Below, piece by piece: positions 36,495 through 46,248 of a stretch of 64,000 nucleotides of DNA (within the stretch, counting starts at the first letter, position 1; every line of letters begins with the position of its first letter). A program made the position numbers and the translations under genes. This stretch comes from Arcobacter cryaerophilus gv. crypticus (GTDB lineage: Bacteria > Campylobacterota > Campylobacteria > Campylobacterales > Arcobacteraceae): the NCBI RefSeq assembly GCF_002993025.1, contig NZ_NXGI01000004.1:34964-98963 (forward strand), in the 5' to 3' direction. Under the pieces are notes generated by a model, which did not search any database, was not told the origin of the DNA, and worked only from the letters and a program-made list of their open reading frames with translations.

Positions 36495-37004
36495 ATGTCA
36501 AAAATTGGAATAATTGTTGCTAGTTCAAACAACAACCAAAAACTAGCTATCGAACTTCAAAAAATAGCAATTGAACTAAACTATGATAGTGAAATTATAA
36601 ATTTAGTAGATTATAATCTACCTCTTTATAGCACAATTGAAGAGGAAAAAAATGGAATTCCAGAATCTGTTTTAGATTTAGCTACAAGAATAATTGATTT
36701 AAAAGCATTTATTATTGTAGCTCCTGAGTATAATGGTGTTATGCCACCTGTTTTAAATAATGCAATGGCTTGGACATCAAGAGCTACAAAAAACTGGAGA
36801 GATGCTTTTGATGATAAAATAGTAGCTCTTGCAACACACAGTGGAGGTGGAGGTCAAAAAGGTCTTCAAGCTATGAGAATTATGTTTCAACACTTAGGTG
36901 CAAATATTTTAGCAAGAGAGATTTTAACAACTTATGATAAACATCTAAATAAAAATAGTGCAATAGCAATCTTACAAAATCTTACAAAATTATCAAGAGC
37001 ATAA
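36495..37004 (+). CDS. NADPH-dependent FMN reductase family protein
   Basis: A 169-residue flavodoxin-fold protein. The N-terminal IGIIVASSNNNQK is the phosphate-binding loop, and APEYNGVMPPVLNNAMAW is the characteristic flavin-binding motif. Relatives reduce FMN, quinones, azo dyes or chromate with NAD(P)H. The physiological substrate is unknown. It is a single gene ending in a strong hairpin. Confidence 0.9.
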   Translation: MSKIGIIVASSNNNQKLAIELQKIAIELNYDSEIINLVDYNLPLYSTIEEEKNGIPESVLDLATRIIDLKAFIIVAPEYNGVMPPVLNNAMAWTSRATKNWRDAFDDKIVALATHSGGGGQKGLQAMRIMFQHLGANILAREILTTYDKHLNKNSAIAILQNLTKLSRA

Positions 37005-37023
37005 GGATATTTATCCTTATGCT
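36998..37023. terminator. bidirectional terminator
   Basis: A perfect 12-pair inverted repeat (arms 36998-37009 and 37012-37023) with a two-base TT centre includes the stop codon of the flavin reductase and lies between convergent genes. Confidence 0.7.
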
Positions 37024-37034
37024 AATTTCATTAT

Positions 37035-38741
37035 TTAATCTTCAATTTTATCACTAGGTTCATGTATATAATAACCTTGAACATAATCAACACCCAAATA
37101 TTTTACTTTTTCAAAAATCTCTTTACTAGATACAAACTCTGCAATAGTCTTAAATCCTTGTTCTTTGGCGAAATTTATAATCATAGTAATTATGTTTTCA
37201 TTTCCTTTACTTACCAAAACATCTTTTATCAAAGAGCCATCAATTTTAATATAATCAGCCTCTAGTTTAATCAAATACTCAAAATTTGAATATCCACTTC
37301 CAAAATCATCTATTGCAATTTTACAACCTAACTTTCTAACAGTGCAAAAGAAACCATTAATTAGATTAAAATCATCAATCTCTTCACTCTCAACAATTTC
37401 AAAAACAACTCTATTTCCAATATTCAATTCTTTTATTTTTTCTATAACATAGTTAGAAATTCCTTCATTTGAAATATCTTCAAATGTAAAGTTTATAGAA
37501 AATTCAAAATCCTTATCTTTAAAATATTCAAAACTACAATCTATCATTCTTTTTGTTAGTTGTAAGTATTGTCCAGATTTTTTTGCTATATCCAAAAAGA
37601 AAAATGGAGACACAATTTTGCCAGAATCATTTAATCTCATTAAACATTCATATTTTTCTATTTTATTTGTTTGTAAATTATATATTGCTTGATAATATGG
37701 AATAATATCGTCATTTTCTAAAGCTTTTTTAATCTTTAATGTCCAAAAAATATTCTTTTCATAATCTTTTTCTATCTCTAAATTTCTATCATAAATAATC
37801 TGATTTGGATTTGATTTTGTATATTTTCTAATAACATTTGCAGTTTCAAGAAGTGAACTTTTTGGCTCAAAAGAGAAGCTATAATTAATAGAAACAAATA
37901 TCTCTCTTCCTTTTGCACGAACTGCTTTTGAAGATATTATTTTTGAAATATCATCAATACTTTTCATAAAATCACTCTTACTCTCATTTGAAGCTAATAT
38001 CGCAAAAACATCTGAAGTTAGTCTATAAACACTATAACTTGGTTTTTTAATAACTAACTCTTCTATTCTTTTAGCAAGCAATTTTAAAATATAATCTCCT
38101 ATTTTATAGCCAAAAAAGTCATTTACCTCACTAAAATTTTTTATATCTAATATTGATATACTTAAGTTTTCTTGTTTACTTATATCTTCAATAAGTTTAT
38201 ATCTACTTCCTATTTCAGTCAGATAATCTTCTCTTAAAATTCTATTTAATTTTTCTGTTTTTAAAACTAAATCTGTAATTTCATGTCTTATTGCAACATA
38301 CTCAAAAATATCTCCATTTTCATCGAATATTGGAGATATCGTAGTGTTTATATAATAAAATGTACCATCTTTCTTTTTATTTTTTAAATTTCCTCTCCAT
38401 ATCTTTCCACTTTTTATAGTTTCCCATAAATTTCTAAAAACTTCTGAATCTTCTTCTCCTCTTAAAATATTGTGTGGTTTTCCTATAATCTCTTCTCTTT
38501 TATATTGTGAAACTTCACAAAATGTATCATTTACATAAGTAATATTTCCTTTTAAATCGCTATTTGAAACAATATTTGATGATTTTGTGGCTTTATTATA
38601 TTGTCTTAAAATATTAGATTTTCTTTGAAGTTCTTTTTGTTGTGCTTGTAATTTTTTTAAACTAAAATATTTTATTATTAAAAAAGTAAGTAATAAAATG
38701 ATTATAAGAAAAAGTGAGTATTCTAAAACTGTAAATATCAA
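37035..38741 (-). CDS. PAS-GGDEF-EAL protein, likely c-di-GMP phosphodiesterase
   Basis: A 568-residue protein with one N-terminal membrane helix (5-27), a PAS domain (about 45-165, GNITYVNDTFCEVSQYKREE), a GGDEF-like domain and an EAL domain. The GGDEF site is degenerate (YRLTSDVFAIL), so it should not make c-di-GMP. The EAL domain keeps the key residues: ECLMR in place of EALMR, the N of FSINFT, DDFGSGYSN, YIKIDGSLI, IAEFV and VQGYYI. It probably degrades c-di-GMP under control of the PAS signal. It is a single-gene unit. Confidence 0.9.
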   Translation of the reverse strand: MIFTVLEYSLFLIIILLLTFLIIKYFSLKKLQAQQKELQRKSNILRQYNKATKSSNIVSNSDLKGNITYVNDTFCEVSQYKREEIIGKPHNILRGEEDSEVFRNLWETIKSGKIWRGNLKNKKKDGTFYYINTTISPIFDENGDIFEYVAIRHEITDLVLKTEKLNRILREDYLTEIGSRYKLIEDISKQENLSISILDIKNFSEVNDFFGYKIGDYILKLLAKRIEELVIKKPSYSVYRLTSDVFAILASNESKSDFMKSIDDISKIISSKAVRAKGREIFVSINYSFSFEPKSSLLETANVIRKYTKSNPNQIIYDRNLEIEKDYEKNIFWTLKIKKALENDDIIPYYQAIYNLQTNKIEKYECLMRLNDSGKIVSPFFFLDIAKKSGQYLQLTKRMIDCSFEYFKDKDFEFSINFTFEDISNEGISNYVIEKIKELNIGNRVVFEIVESEEIDDFNLINGFFCTVRKLGCKIAIDDFGSGYSNFEYLIKLEADYIKIDGSLIKDVLVSKGNENIITMIINFAKEQGFKTIAEFVSSKEIFEKVKYLGVDYVQGYYIHEPSDKIED

Positions 38742-38915
38742 TATATTTCCTCTTTTAAGCTAATTAGAAATTGAAATTTGATTATACTATAATATTTTTA
38801 AAATAATTATTATTTTATATTTGTTCATAAAAAAACAGAGATAAAGAGGTTTTAAATAAATAAGATATAAAATGCTGCACTATTTTGAATTTACTATTTA
38901 TAAAAAGGATTAATT

Positions 38916-39554
38916 TTGGATTTAACAAGCATAAGAGGAAAATATACTACAAAAGATTTTGATATAAAAGATTTAAATAAAAATCCTTTTAAACAGTTTG
39001 AGAGTTGGTTTAATGATGCTATAAATGAAAATTTATTAGAACCAAATGCTTTTTCACTATCAACTGTTGGTTCAGATATGATGCCCAGTATTAGAACAGT
39101 TTTATTAAAATATTTTGATAATGAGGGTTTTGTATTTTTCACAAATTATGAGAGTAAAAAAGCAAAACAAATTGAACAAAATCAAAAAGCTGCTGCACTT
39201 TTTACATGGTTAGCATTGGAAAGACAGATAAAAATAGAGGCAAATATTGAAAAAATATCAAAAACTGATTCTCTAAAATATTTTTTAAGTCGTCCAAAAG
39301 GTAGCCAACTTGGAGCTTGGGTTTCAAGACAAAGCGAAACTATTAGTTCAAGGGCTTTATTGGAGCAAAAATTTGATGAAATGAAAAGAAAATTTTTAAA
39401 TAAAGAGATACCCTTTCCATCTTTTTGGGGTGGTTATATTTTAAAACCTATAAGAATTGAATTTTGGCAAGGAGGAGAAGATAGACTTCATGATAGATTT
39501 TTGTATGAACTGCAAGAAAATGGTGAATGGACAATATCAAGATTGGCTCCATAA
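38916..39554 (+). CDS. pdxH: pyridoxamine 5'-phosphate oxidase
   Basis: PdxH makes PLP from pyridoxamine- or pyridoxine-phosphate with FMN. It has 212 residues and a TTG start behind AAAAAGGA. Typical blocks are PSIRTVLLKYFDNEGFVFFTNYESKKA, WLALERQIKIEA, SRPKGSQLGAWVSRQS and the C-terminal FWQGGEDRLHDRF...W...RLAP. All diagnostic residues look intact. It lies directly before the CDF gene. Confidence 0.95.
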   Translation: MDLTSIRGKYTTKDFDIKDLNKNPFKQFESWFNDAINENLLEPNAFSLSTVGSDMMPSIRTVLLKYFDNEGFVFFTNYESKKAKQIEQNQKAAALFTWLALERQIKIEANIEKISKTDSLKYFLSRPKGSQLGAWVSRQSETISSRALLEQKFDEMKRKFLNKEIPFPSFWGGYILKPIRIEFWQGGEDRLHDRFLYELQENGEWTISRLAP

Positions 39555-39556
39555 AT

Positions 39557-40459
39557 ATGCCAAAAAATAAAATTTCACCTCAAAAAAAAGCAACAATAAT
39601 ATCTTCAAGTGTTGCAGCAATTTTAATTTTAATAAAACTTGCTTTAGGAATTATTAGTGGTTCTGTTGCTGTTTTAGCTTCTGCTGTTGATTCTGTTTTA
39701 GATATGTTTGTATCAATTTTCAATTATTTTGCAATTTTAAACTCAGAAAAACCAGCAGACAAAAAATTTAATTATGGAAGAGGAAAAATAGAAGCTTTGG
39801 CTTTATTTATCGAAGGTATTGTAATTACAATTTCTGGTTTATATTTATTTTATGAAGCAATAAAAAAAGCTATATATAAAGAGACTTCTTCATATCTTGA
39901 TATTTCTATTTATGTTATGATAATTTCTTTGATAATAACAATATCTTTAGTTATTTATCTAAACAGTGTTGCAAAAAAAACAAACTCGATGGTAATAAAA
40001 GCAGATGCCTTGCATTATAAAACAGATGTTTTAAGTAATCTTGCAGTTTTATGCTCGTTAATTTTGGTTCATTTTACAAATCTTGAAATATTTGATGTGA
40101 TTATAGGTATTTTAATATCTTTTTATATTATCTATTCAGCATTTTCTCTTATTAAAAAAGGTATTTTAGTTTTACTTGATGCTTCAGTTGATGATGATTT
40201 AGTTTTAAAAATAGAAGATATTTTAGAAAATAATCCAAATTTGAGCAACTTCCATTTATTAAAAACAAGAGAAGCTGCAAATAAAACATTTGTAGAAGCT
40301 CATATAGTTTTTAAGTCTCAGCAAATTACTCTCATGGAAGCACATAAAATATGTGAAAATATAGAAGAGAGTATAAAAGTTATTGATAAAAATAGAAATT
40401 GGATTGTAAATATTCATCTAGACCCATACGATGATTATTTAAAAGATGAAAGAATTTAA
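39557..40459 (+). CDS. cation diffusion facilitator (FieF-like) transporter
   Basis: A 300-residue metal exporter from the chosen ATG at 39557, two bases after the pdxH stop; an upstream in-frame start would overlap pdxH and shows no homology. It has six membrane helices and a C-terminal cytoplasmic domain. The metal site matches the FieF type: DSVLDM in helix 2 and HYKTDVLSN in helix 5. FieF-type proteins export Zn, Fe or Cd. No ribosome binding site is seen, so translation may be coupled to pdxH. Confidence 0.9.
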   Translation: MPKNKISPQKKATIISSSVAAILILIKLALGIISGSVAVLASAVDSVLDMFVSIFNYFAILNSEKPADKKFNYGRGKIEALALFIEGIVITISGLYLFYEAIKKAIYKETSSYLDISIYVMIISLIITISLVIYLNSVAKKTNSMVIKADALHYKTDVLSNLAVLCSLILVHFTNLEIFDVIIGILISFYIIYSAFSLIKKGILVLLDASVDDDLVLKIEDILENNPNLSNFHLLKTREAANKTFVEAHIVFKSQQITLMEAHKICENIEESIKVIDKNRNWIVNIHLDPYDDYLKDERI

Positions 40460-40510
40460 ATAAAAATTCTAGTTTTTTATTTTATCAGATGATTAAAATA
40501 CAATAAAAGT

Positions 40511-42649
40511 TTAGAAAAACTCTATTGTATTTTTTCCTTGTTTTTTTGCACTATACATTGCCGTATCAGCTTGTTTTATTATATCTTGAACACTAACACT
40601 TGAATCACTAAACAAAGTTATTCCAATACTTGGAGTTGAAACATTTACATGACCTTGAAGATGAGTTATACTATTTAATGCTTCTTTTATCTTCTCAGCC
40701 AAAAAGTTTATATTTCTTCTAGCATCTGCTATATTGTTTCCTAAATTATCTAGTAAAACTATAAACTCATCTCCACCAATTCTAGAAACTGTATCTTCTT
40801 CTCTTACACACTCTTTTAATTTTTTAGCAACTGTAATCAAAAGAACATCTCCAATATCATGTCCTAAAGTATCATTTACCTCTTTAAAATTATCCAAATC
40901 TATAAAAATCAAACCACCAAAAATATTGTGTCTTACTGTTTTTGTAATTGCTCTTTCTATTCTATCTGTTAAAAGAAGTCTATTTGGAAGTCCTGTTAAG
41001 TTGTCATGAGTTGCTTGATACTCTAAAATTTTCTCTTTATCTTTTTGTTCACTAATATCCATATAATGAGCAAGATAATTTGTAATATCGTCATTCTCAT
41101 CTCTTATTACAGAGATTGTTGCTCTTAAAGCAATAATTTCTCCATCTGATTTTCTATTATACAAATCACCAGTCCAAGTACCATTTATTTTTAAATCATT
41201 CCATAATCTATCTATTAAAACATTATCTTGATGGGCTGTTTTAAAGATTCGTGGATTTTCTCCCAACAACTCTTCTTTTGAGTAAGACATAATTTTACAA
41301 AATGCTTGATTTACTTTTATGATTTTATTTTTATCATCAGTAATTAACATAGGAGATGATGAATCAAAAGCATAAGATGAAAGTTTTAATTCATTATCTT
41401 GCTTCATTCTTCTGTCTTCATAATCTATTTTTTCTAAACAATTTGTAATATCAAGAACTAACTTATCAAAAAGTATCTCAGCTTCACTATCAAAAAAGTT
41501 TAATTCATTTGAATATAAAATCATTACAGCAACAACTTTATTAAACTTTTTTATTGGAAAAGTTGCCATTGAGCTTATATTAAACTCATTTGCCTTACTG
41601 TAAAAAACTGATACATTTTCAGCTTTAAAATCATTTACTACAATATTAGACTCTCTTTTTATTGTTTTTGATATTATGTTTTCTTGTGAAAAATCTGCAA
41701 AACTATCTGAATGTTTTATTACAATATCTTTATATTCACTGTTTTTAGCAATAATTTGTTTATTTTCTAAATCATAAATAAAATTAAAAGTAATATTCTT
41801 ACTGTCGCTTAAAAGCTCACTAATATCAAAATATAAATCATCTTTTTTTAATGTTTTGGATAAAAACTTATTTGTATGATTTAAAAGCTCGTATATATTT
41901 TTATGTTTTTGTATTTTAAAAAATGAGTCTTGTTCTTCAAAAATTATTCTTCTTAAAATAAAAAATAGTGGAACTAAAGTAAAAATACAAAAGAAAAAGA
42001 AAAGATAACTTAAATTTTTTTCAAATTTAACTTTTTCTTCAAACCCTTTTAACTCTGCTGATAAAGAGTAAAGTGTAAAATTAAAACTATTTGATAACTT
42101 TTCAATACTATTTTTTCCAACAATAATATCTTCTAATTTTAAAAGTTCTTGTTGAAAATTTGTGCTTTGAATTTTAAATCTCAATAAAAAAAGAGTATCA
42201 ATCAAAGATTTATGTATAGCATTATAATGTTTTTTTATACTATCTTCATCTACTTCATCTTTTAAAACTTTTTTTCTAAAATCTTCAAGGTTAAAAAAAG
42301 ATAATTTTAAGTGCGATAAATAATCTTTCCATTCAGATTTCCATGGCAAGTTATCAATTAAATTATTAAATTTGTTTATTTTTTGATTTGTACTATTTTG
42401 CTGCTCAAGTAAATAATCTAACTTTTGAGAATCTTTAAGAAAATCAAGAGATAAAATCTTCTCTTTTTCCAAAGATAATATAATATTTTGACTCTCTTTA
42501 AAATAATCAATTCGAATTTCATTTTGTTTAAAATCATTTAAAATATCCACTTTTTCCATTACTGTAATAAAGCTAAAATACAAAATTCCAAGGACTGGAA
42601 TAGTAAAAATTAGGACTATTTTTGAAAATAAACTATTTTTAAACACCAA
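40511..42649 (-). CDS. GAF-PAS-GGDEF diguanylate cyclase
   Basis: A 712-residue membrane-bound protein. Membrane helices at about 8-27 and 213-233 frame an extracytoplasmic helical sensor region. A GAF domain (about 260-400), a PAS domain with PAC (about 415-535, ending ITNYLAHYMDISEQKDKE) and a GGDEF domain follow. The active site RIGGDEFIVLLDN is intact near residue 625, so it should make c-di-GMP. It is about 2 kb from the phosphodiesterase-like gene and on the same strand, but separated by pdxH and the CDF gene. Confidence 0.92.
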   Translation of the reverse strand: MVFKNSLFSKIVLIFTIPVLGILYFSFITVMEKVDILNDFKQNEIRIDYFKESQNIILSLEKEKILSLDFLKDSQKLDYLLEQQNSTNQKINKFNNLIDNLPWKSEWKDYLSHLKLSFFNLEDFRKKVLKDEVDEDSIKKHYNAIHKSLIDTLFLLRFKIQSTNFQQELLKLEDIIVGKNSIEKLSNSFNFTLYSLSAELKGFEEKVKFEKNLSYLFFFFCIFTLVPLFFILRRIIFEEQDSFFKIQKHKNIYELLNHTNKFLSKTLKKDDLYFDISELLSDSKNITFNFIYDLENKQIIAKNSEYKDIVIKHSDSFADFSQENIISKTIKRESNIVVNDFKAENVSVFYSKANEFNISSMATFPIKKFNKVVAVMILYSNELNFFDSEAEILFDKLVLDITNCLEKIDYEDRRMKQDNELKLSSYAFDSSSPMLITDDKNKIIKVNQAFCKIMSYSKEELLGENPRIFKTAHQDNVLIDRLWNDLKINGTWTGDLYNRKSDGEIIALRATISVIRDENDDITNYLAHYMDISEQKDKEKILEYQATHDNLTGLPNRLLLTDRIERAITKTVRHNIFGGLIFIDLDNFKEVNDTLGHDIGDVLLITVAKKLKECVREEDTVSRIGGDEFIVLLDNLGNNIADARRNINFLAEKIKEALNSITHLQGHVNVSTPSIGITLFSDSSVSVQDIIKQADTAMYSAKKQGKNTIEFF

Positions 42650-42699
42650 GTTCTCCTTTTAAATGTACTTTATTTTTAGATACTATCATATTTTTTTTA

Positions 42700-44067
42700 T
42701 TATTTTTCATAAGCTCTATACAATTTACCCTTTATTTTTGTATTTTGTAACTTTTCTAAAACAAAATGCAGTTTATCTTTTTTTATAGCTACGTATGAGC
42801 AAAAATCAAATAAATCAATTGTTCCAATATCTTCTTTATTTAAACCAATTCCAGCTGTTAAAGCTCCTAAAATATCACCTTTTCTCAATTTTTGTTTTTT
42901 CCCACCATTTATAAAAATTGACCTAAAAATAGAATCTATCTCAAAACTATTGTCAAAAACAATCTCTTTTTCATCTTCAAATTCAATATCAGGAAAATGC
43001 TCTTTTATCTCTAAAGCACTTTTGGCTTCATTTGGTAAAACAAAAGTAGTAGCAACTCCACCTTTTCCAGCTCTTGCTGTTCTTCCAATACGATGAGTGT
43101 GTATTTTATAGTTCAAAGCTAAATCATAGTTAATTACTAAATCTATATCATTTATATCAATTCCTCTACTTGCAACATCACTTGCTATTAAAACTGGATA
43201 ACTTTTATTTGAAAATATAGTAAGAGTTTCATCTCTTTCTTTTTGGTCTAAATCGCTATGAAGTGTAATTGCATCAATATCTCTTTCAAAAAGTGAATCT
43301 GCTAACTCTTCACAAGTTACTCTTTGATTACAAAAAATTATTGTACTGTTTGCTTGATACTTTTTTATCAATTTTTCTATTAAATTATCTTTTGAATCTC
43401 TTGAATTTACTTCATAAAAAACTTGTTTTATAATATTTTGCTCTTCATTTTCTATTTCAATATTTACAGGATTATTTAAAAAATTTAATGCTAAATTTTT
43501 AATCTCACTTGGAAATGTTGCAGAAAAAAGAAGAGTTTGTCTTTGTTTTGGCAAAAATGAACATACAGTTGAAATATCATCAAAAAATCCCATATCTAGC
43601 ATTTTATCAGCTTCATCTAAAACAAAAGTATTTATATTTTCTAGTTTTAAATTTCCTTCACTTATATGTTTTAATACTCTTCCAGCAGTTCCTACAATAA
43701 TATGAGCTTCGTGTTCTAGTGAAACAACTTGTGGTCGATAAGGAACTCCTCCGCACAATGTTAATACTTTTATATTTGGTGTAGATCTTAGAACTTCTCT
43801 TAAAGTTATTGCAATTTGAGTTGCTAACTCTCTTGTTGGAGCCAAAATCAAAGATTGAACTCTATATTTTTTCTTATCTAAGTTATTTATAATTGGCAAA
43901 CAAAAAGCTAGAGTTTTTCCACTTCCTGTTTTTGCACGAGCTATAATATCTTTTTTTTCTAAACTATGTTTTAAACTATTTTCTTGAATAGGAGTTAATG
44001 TTTTATAACCCAAACTTTCAAGATTTTCTATTAAATTTTCTTCTAAATTTAAATCTCTAAATATCAT
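42700..44067 (-). CDS. dbpA: DEAD-box RNA helicase, DbpA-like
   Basis: A 455-residue ATP-dependent RNA helicase. The Q motif (TPIQENSL), ARAKTGSGKTLAF (I), PTRELATQ (Ia), VLDEADKMLDMGF (II), SATFP (III) and HRIGRTARAGKGG (VI) are intact. The C-terminal ~70 residues (GDILGALTAGIGLNKEDIG onward) match the DbpA RNA-binding domain, which directs E. coli DbpA to 23S rRNA helix 92. A role in large-subunit assembly is likely. It overlaps the dedA paralogue by 11 bases. Confidence 0.9.
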   Translation of the reverse strand: MIFRDLNLEENLIENLESLGYKTLTPIQENSLKHSLEKKDIIARAKTGSGKTLAFCLPIINNLDKKKYRVQSLILAPTRELATQIAITLREVLRSTPNIKVLTLCGGVPYRPQVVSLEHEAHIIVGTAGRVLKHISEGNLKLENINTFVLDEADKMLDMGFFDDISTVCSFLPKQRQTLLFSATFPSEIKNLALNFLNNPVNIEIENEEQNIIKQVFYEVNSRDSKDNLIEKLIKKYQANSTIIFCNQRVTCEELADSLFERDIDAITLHSDLDQKERDETLTIFSNKSYPVLIASDVASRGIDINDIDLVINYDLALNYKIHTHRIGRTARAGKGGVATTFVLPNEAKSALEIKEHFPDIEFEDEKEIVFDNSFEIDSIFRSIFINGGKKQKLRKGDILGALTAGIGLNKEDIGTIDLFDFCSYVAIKKDKLHFVLEKLQNTKIKGKLYRAYEK

Positions 44068-44617
44068 TTTCTTTACTCTTTCTTTTCTTTTTTGGTCTAA
44101 AACTAATAATCAAAATTGTAAGCACTATAACAACTGTAGCAAGACCTACATATTTAATATTCTCTGCATATTCAAGTAAAAATGAACCTGCAATATAACT
44201 AGCATATCCTATAGTACATGCCCATAATATAGAAGCTATAGAGTTAATAATTGTAAATTTAAAAGCACTATAATCCGACAAACCCATAACAAGCGGAACT
44301 AAAGTTTTAATTCCATAAATATATTTTTGAATAATTATTACAAAAAGACCATATTTTCTAAATAAAAGTTGTACAAGGGCAACTTTTCTTTTATGATTAT
44401 TCATCATATTTTGAGCATAACTTTTATTGTTTTTTGCCATAAAAAACAGAAACTGACTACCAATAATATTTGCAACAGCAGCAACTATAACTGTAATATA
44501 AATATTTAAAGTACCATCAAATGAAAAAGCCCCAGCAATTGCAAGAGCCAAAAAACCGCCACCAAATGAATATAAAAAAAGAGCTATATAGCCCCAATCT
44601 TGAATAAACTGTTCCAT
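44057..44617 (-). CDS. DedA-family membrane protein (second of two)
   Basis: A 186-residue protein similar along its length to the DedA protein at 4252-4953: the blocks KRKVALVQLLFRKYG and IQKYIYGIKTLVPLVMGL correspond to KFAFAHLLLKKHG and TQRYMYGMRTIIPISIGL there. It is shorter at the N-terminus and ends in a Lys/Arg tail. It lies upstream of, and overlaps, the dbpA-like gene. The transported lipid is unknown. Confidence 0.88.
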   Translation of the reverse strand: MEQFIQDWGYIALFLYSFGGGFLALAIAGAFSFDGTLNIYITVIVAAVANIIGSQFLFFMAKNNKSYAQNMMNNHKRKVALVQLLFRKYGLFVIIIQKYIYGIKTLVPLVMGLSDYSAFKFTIINSIASILWACTIGYASYIAGSFLLEYAENIKYVGLATVVIVLTILIISFRPKKKRKSKENDI

Positions 44618-44731
44618 AACTTTCCTATATTTTATTAAAGTTATTATTTTATCTAAATCTTGTTTGATTATAGCTATTGTCTAAATTTAGTATAAATTTT
44701 ATATAATAAAAAAATTTATTTAGGAGATTTT

Positions 44732-45517
44732 ATGAAAAAAACAGTTTTGATATCATCAATATTATTAACATCTATTTTTGCGTTTGATTTAAAAAGTATT
44801 GCTACAGAAGTTGGAAAAAATATACCTTCAACTACTAATCAATCACAAAATAAATCAAACTTAGACAATAGTACAATTTCTAGCGGTTTAAAAGAGGCTT
44901 TAAAAAGTGGTGTAACATTTGCTACAACACAACTTGGGAAAAAAGATGGTTATTTAAACAACAAAGATGTAAGAATTCCTCTTCCTGATAATTTAGCAAA
45001 TGCTGAAATGCTTATAAGAAAAGCTGGTGGAGATAAAATGGCTGATGATTTAATTAAATCTATGAATAGTGCAGCTTCACAAGCAGCTCCAAAAACTGCT
45101 GATATTTTTATGGATACTATTTCAAAAATGAGTTTAACTGATGCCCAAAAGATTTTGAATAGTGGAGAAAATGGAGCAACAGATTATTTCAAAGAAAATA
45201 CAACAGACTCTTTGAAAAAAATGATTAAACCAATTATTCAATCTAGTATGAAAGAGAATAATGTTGCACAATATTACGATATGGCAAATAATTTTTATCA
45301 ATCAAGTGCAAAACCACTTTTAAATAATAGTGCAATTTCAGGTTTAGCAAAAAATTTAGGAGTAAATACAAATAGCTCTGATGAGAGTTTAGATGATTTT
45401 GTTACACAAAAAGCTATTGATGGTCTTTTTACTATGATAGGTGAAAAAGAAGCTGGTATTAGAGCAAATCCTGTTGAACAAACTAGTTCAATTTTAAAAC
45501 AAGTATTTGGAAAATAA
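44732..45517 (+). CDS. DUF4197 periplasmic protein
   Basis: A 261-residue exported protein with a signal peptide (1-17, MKKTVLISSILLTSIFA). The mature part is helical and fits DUF4197: GLKEALKSGVTFATTQLGKKDGYLNNKDVRIPLPDNL near 52-88 and a C-terminal QKAIDGLFTMIGEKEAGIRANP. The function of the family is not known. It is a single gene with AGGAG at good spacing. Confidence 0.88.
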   Translation: MKKTVLISSILLTSIFAFDLKSIATEVGKNIPSTTNQSQNKSNLDNSTISSGLKEALKSGVTFATTQLGKKDGYLNNKDVRIPLPDNLANAEMLIRKAGGDKMADDLIKSMNSAASQAAPKTADIFMDTISKMSLTDAQKILNSGENGATDYFKENTTDSLKKMIKPIIQSSMKENNVAQYYDMANNFYQSSAKPLLNNSAISGLAKNLGVNTNSSDESLDDFVTQKAIDGLFTMIGEKEAGIRANPVEQTSSILKQVFGK

Positions 45518-45522
45518 AATAT

Positions 45523-45573
45523 TTTTAAACTAGTAAAAGTTTAGCGAAAGCTTAACTTGAAGCTAGTTTAAAA
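45523..45573. terminator. nested hairpin between convergent genes
   Basis: Outer arms (45523-45533 and 45563-45573, TTTTAAACTAG and its complement) enclose an inner stem AAGTTTAGC/GCTTAACTT capped by a GAAA tetraloop with one mismatch. It lies between the convergent DUF4197 gene and the leftward hypothetical gene and can act on both strands. Confidence 0.55.
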
Positions 45574-46133
45574 TAGTTATTCAAAGCATTATTTTTAGCT
45601 AAACTAATATTTAAATCAAGATTATTTGTTTGATTTTTTTCAAAATTACAACTATATGATTTTTCAAAATTCCTTAAAAGGTTTTCATATAATTCACCTT
45701 TTGTATCAACTATAAAAATCTCTTTATTCATTTCATAGATATAGATTAAATATATATTAAACTCATTATTTACTCTATAAATATTAAACTCATAATGAGT
45801 ATGGCTTTTTTTCTCTAGATTTTCAAAACTATATATTTTTAGTTCATCTTTTAGAAGATTTAAAAAATATGAAAATGCTTGTGAATTCCACATAACATCA
45901 TTTAAGGTATGAATATATTCTAGAAAAATATTGTTTGCTTTTAGTGTGTAAGCTTCGTAAACATAAGGGTCATGTCTTACTTTTATAACAATATTATAAA
46001 GTGTATATTTATAATAACTATCTGTAGAGATTTTAAATTTTAAATCATTTTCTTCAACACTAAAATATGGAATAGATAATTTTGTAACTTTTTTAAAAAT
46101 AAATTTAAAAAGGTCAAATATAGTACGAAACAT
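45552..46133 (-). CDS. hypothetical protein
   Basis: A 193-residue, probably cytoplasmic protein, rich in Tyr, Phe, Asn and Lys. No signal peptide, membrane helix or known motif is visible. Alternating strands such as YKYTLYNIVIKVRHDPYVYEA and HYEFNIYRVNNEFNIYLIYIYE suggest a beta-rich core. It stands alone between a DUF4197 gene and htpG. Confidence 0.7.
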   Translation of the reverse strand: MFRTIFDLFKFIFKKVTKLSIPYFSVEENDLKFKISTDSYYKYTLYNIVIKVRHDPYVYEAYTLKANNIFLEYIHTLNDVMWNSQAFSYFLNLLKDELKIYSFENLEKKSHTHYEFNIYRVNNEFNIYLIYIYEMNKEIFIVDTKGELYENLLRNFEKSYSCNFEKNQTNNLDLNISLAKNNALNNYFKLASS

Positions 46134-46220
46134 ATTTTTAGCTCCTGATGATTTTTTGTAACTTTAGCTAAAAATATAGTATTGTGCAAGTATTATTTTT
46201 TTTAATATTTTTATAAAAAA

Positions 46221-46243
46221 AAATCCAGAAAAACTCTGGATTT
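46221..46243 (-). terminator. intrinsic terminator of htpG
   Basis: AAATCCAGA and TCTGGATTT form a nine-pair stem with a five-base loop, six bases beyond the htpG stop. Read on the minus strand it is followed by a long run of T. This is a textbook intrinsic terminator. Confidence 0.85.
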
Positions 46244-46248
46244 TTTAT

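Noticed and set aside
39527..39556. Upstream start for the CDF transporter
   Set aside because: It would overlap the conserved C-terminus of pdxH and adds residues with no CDF similarity.
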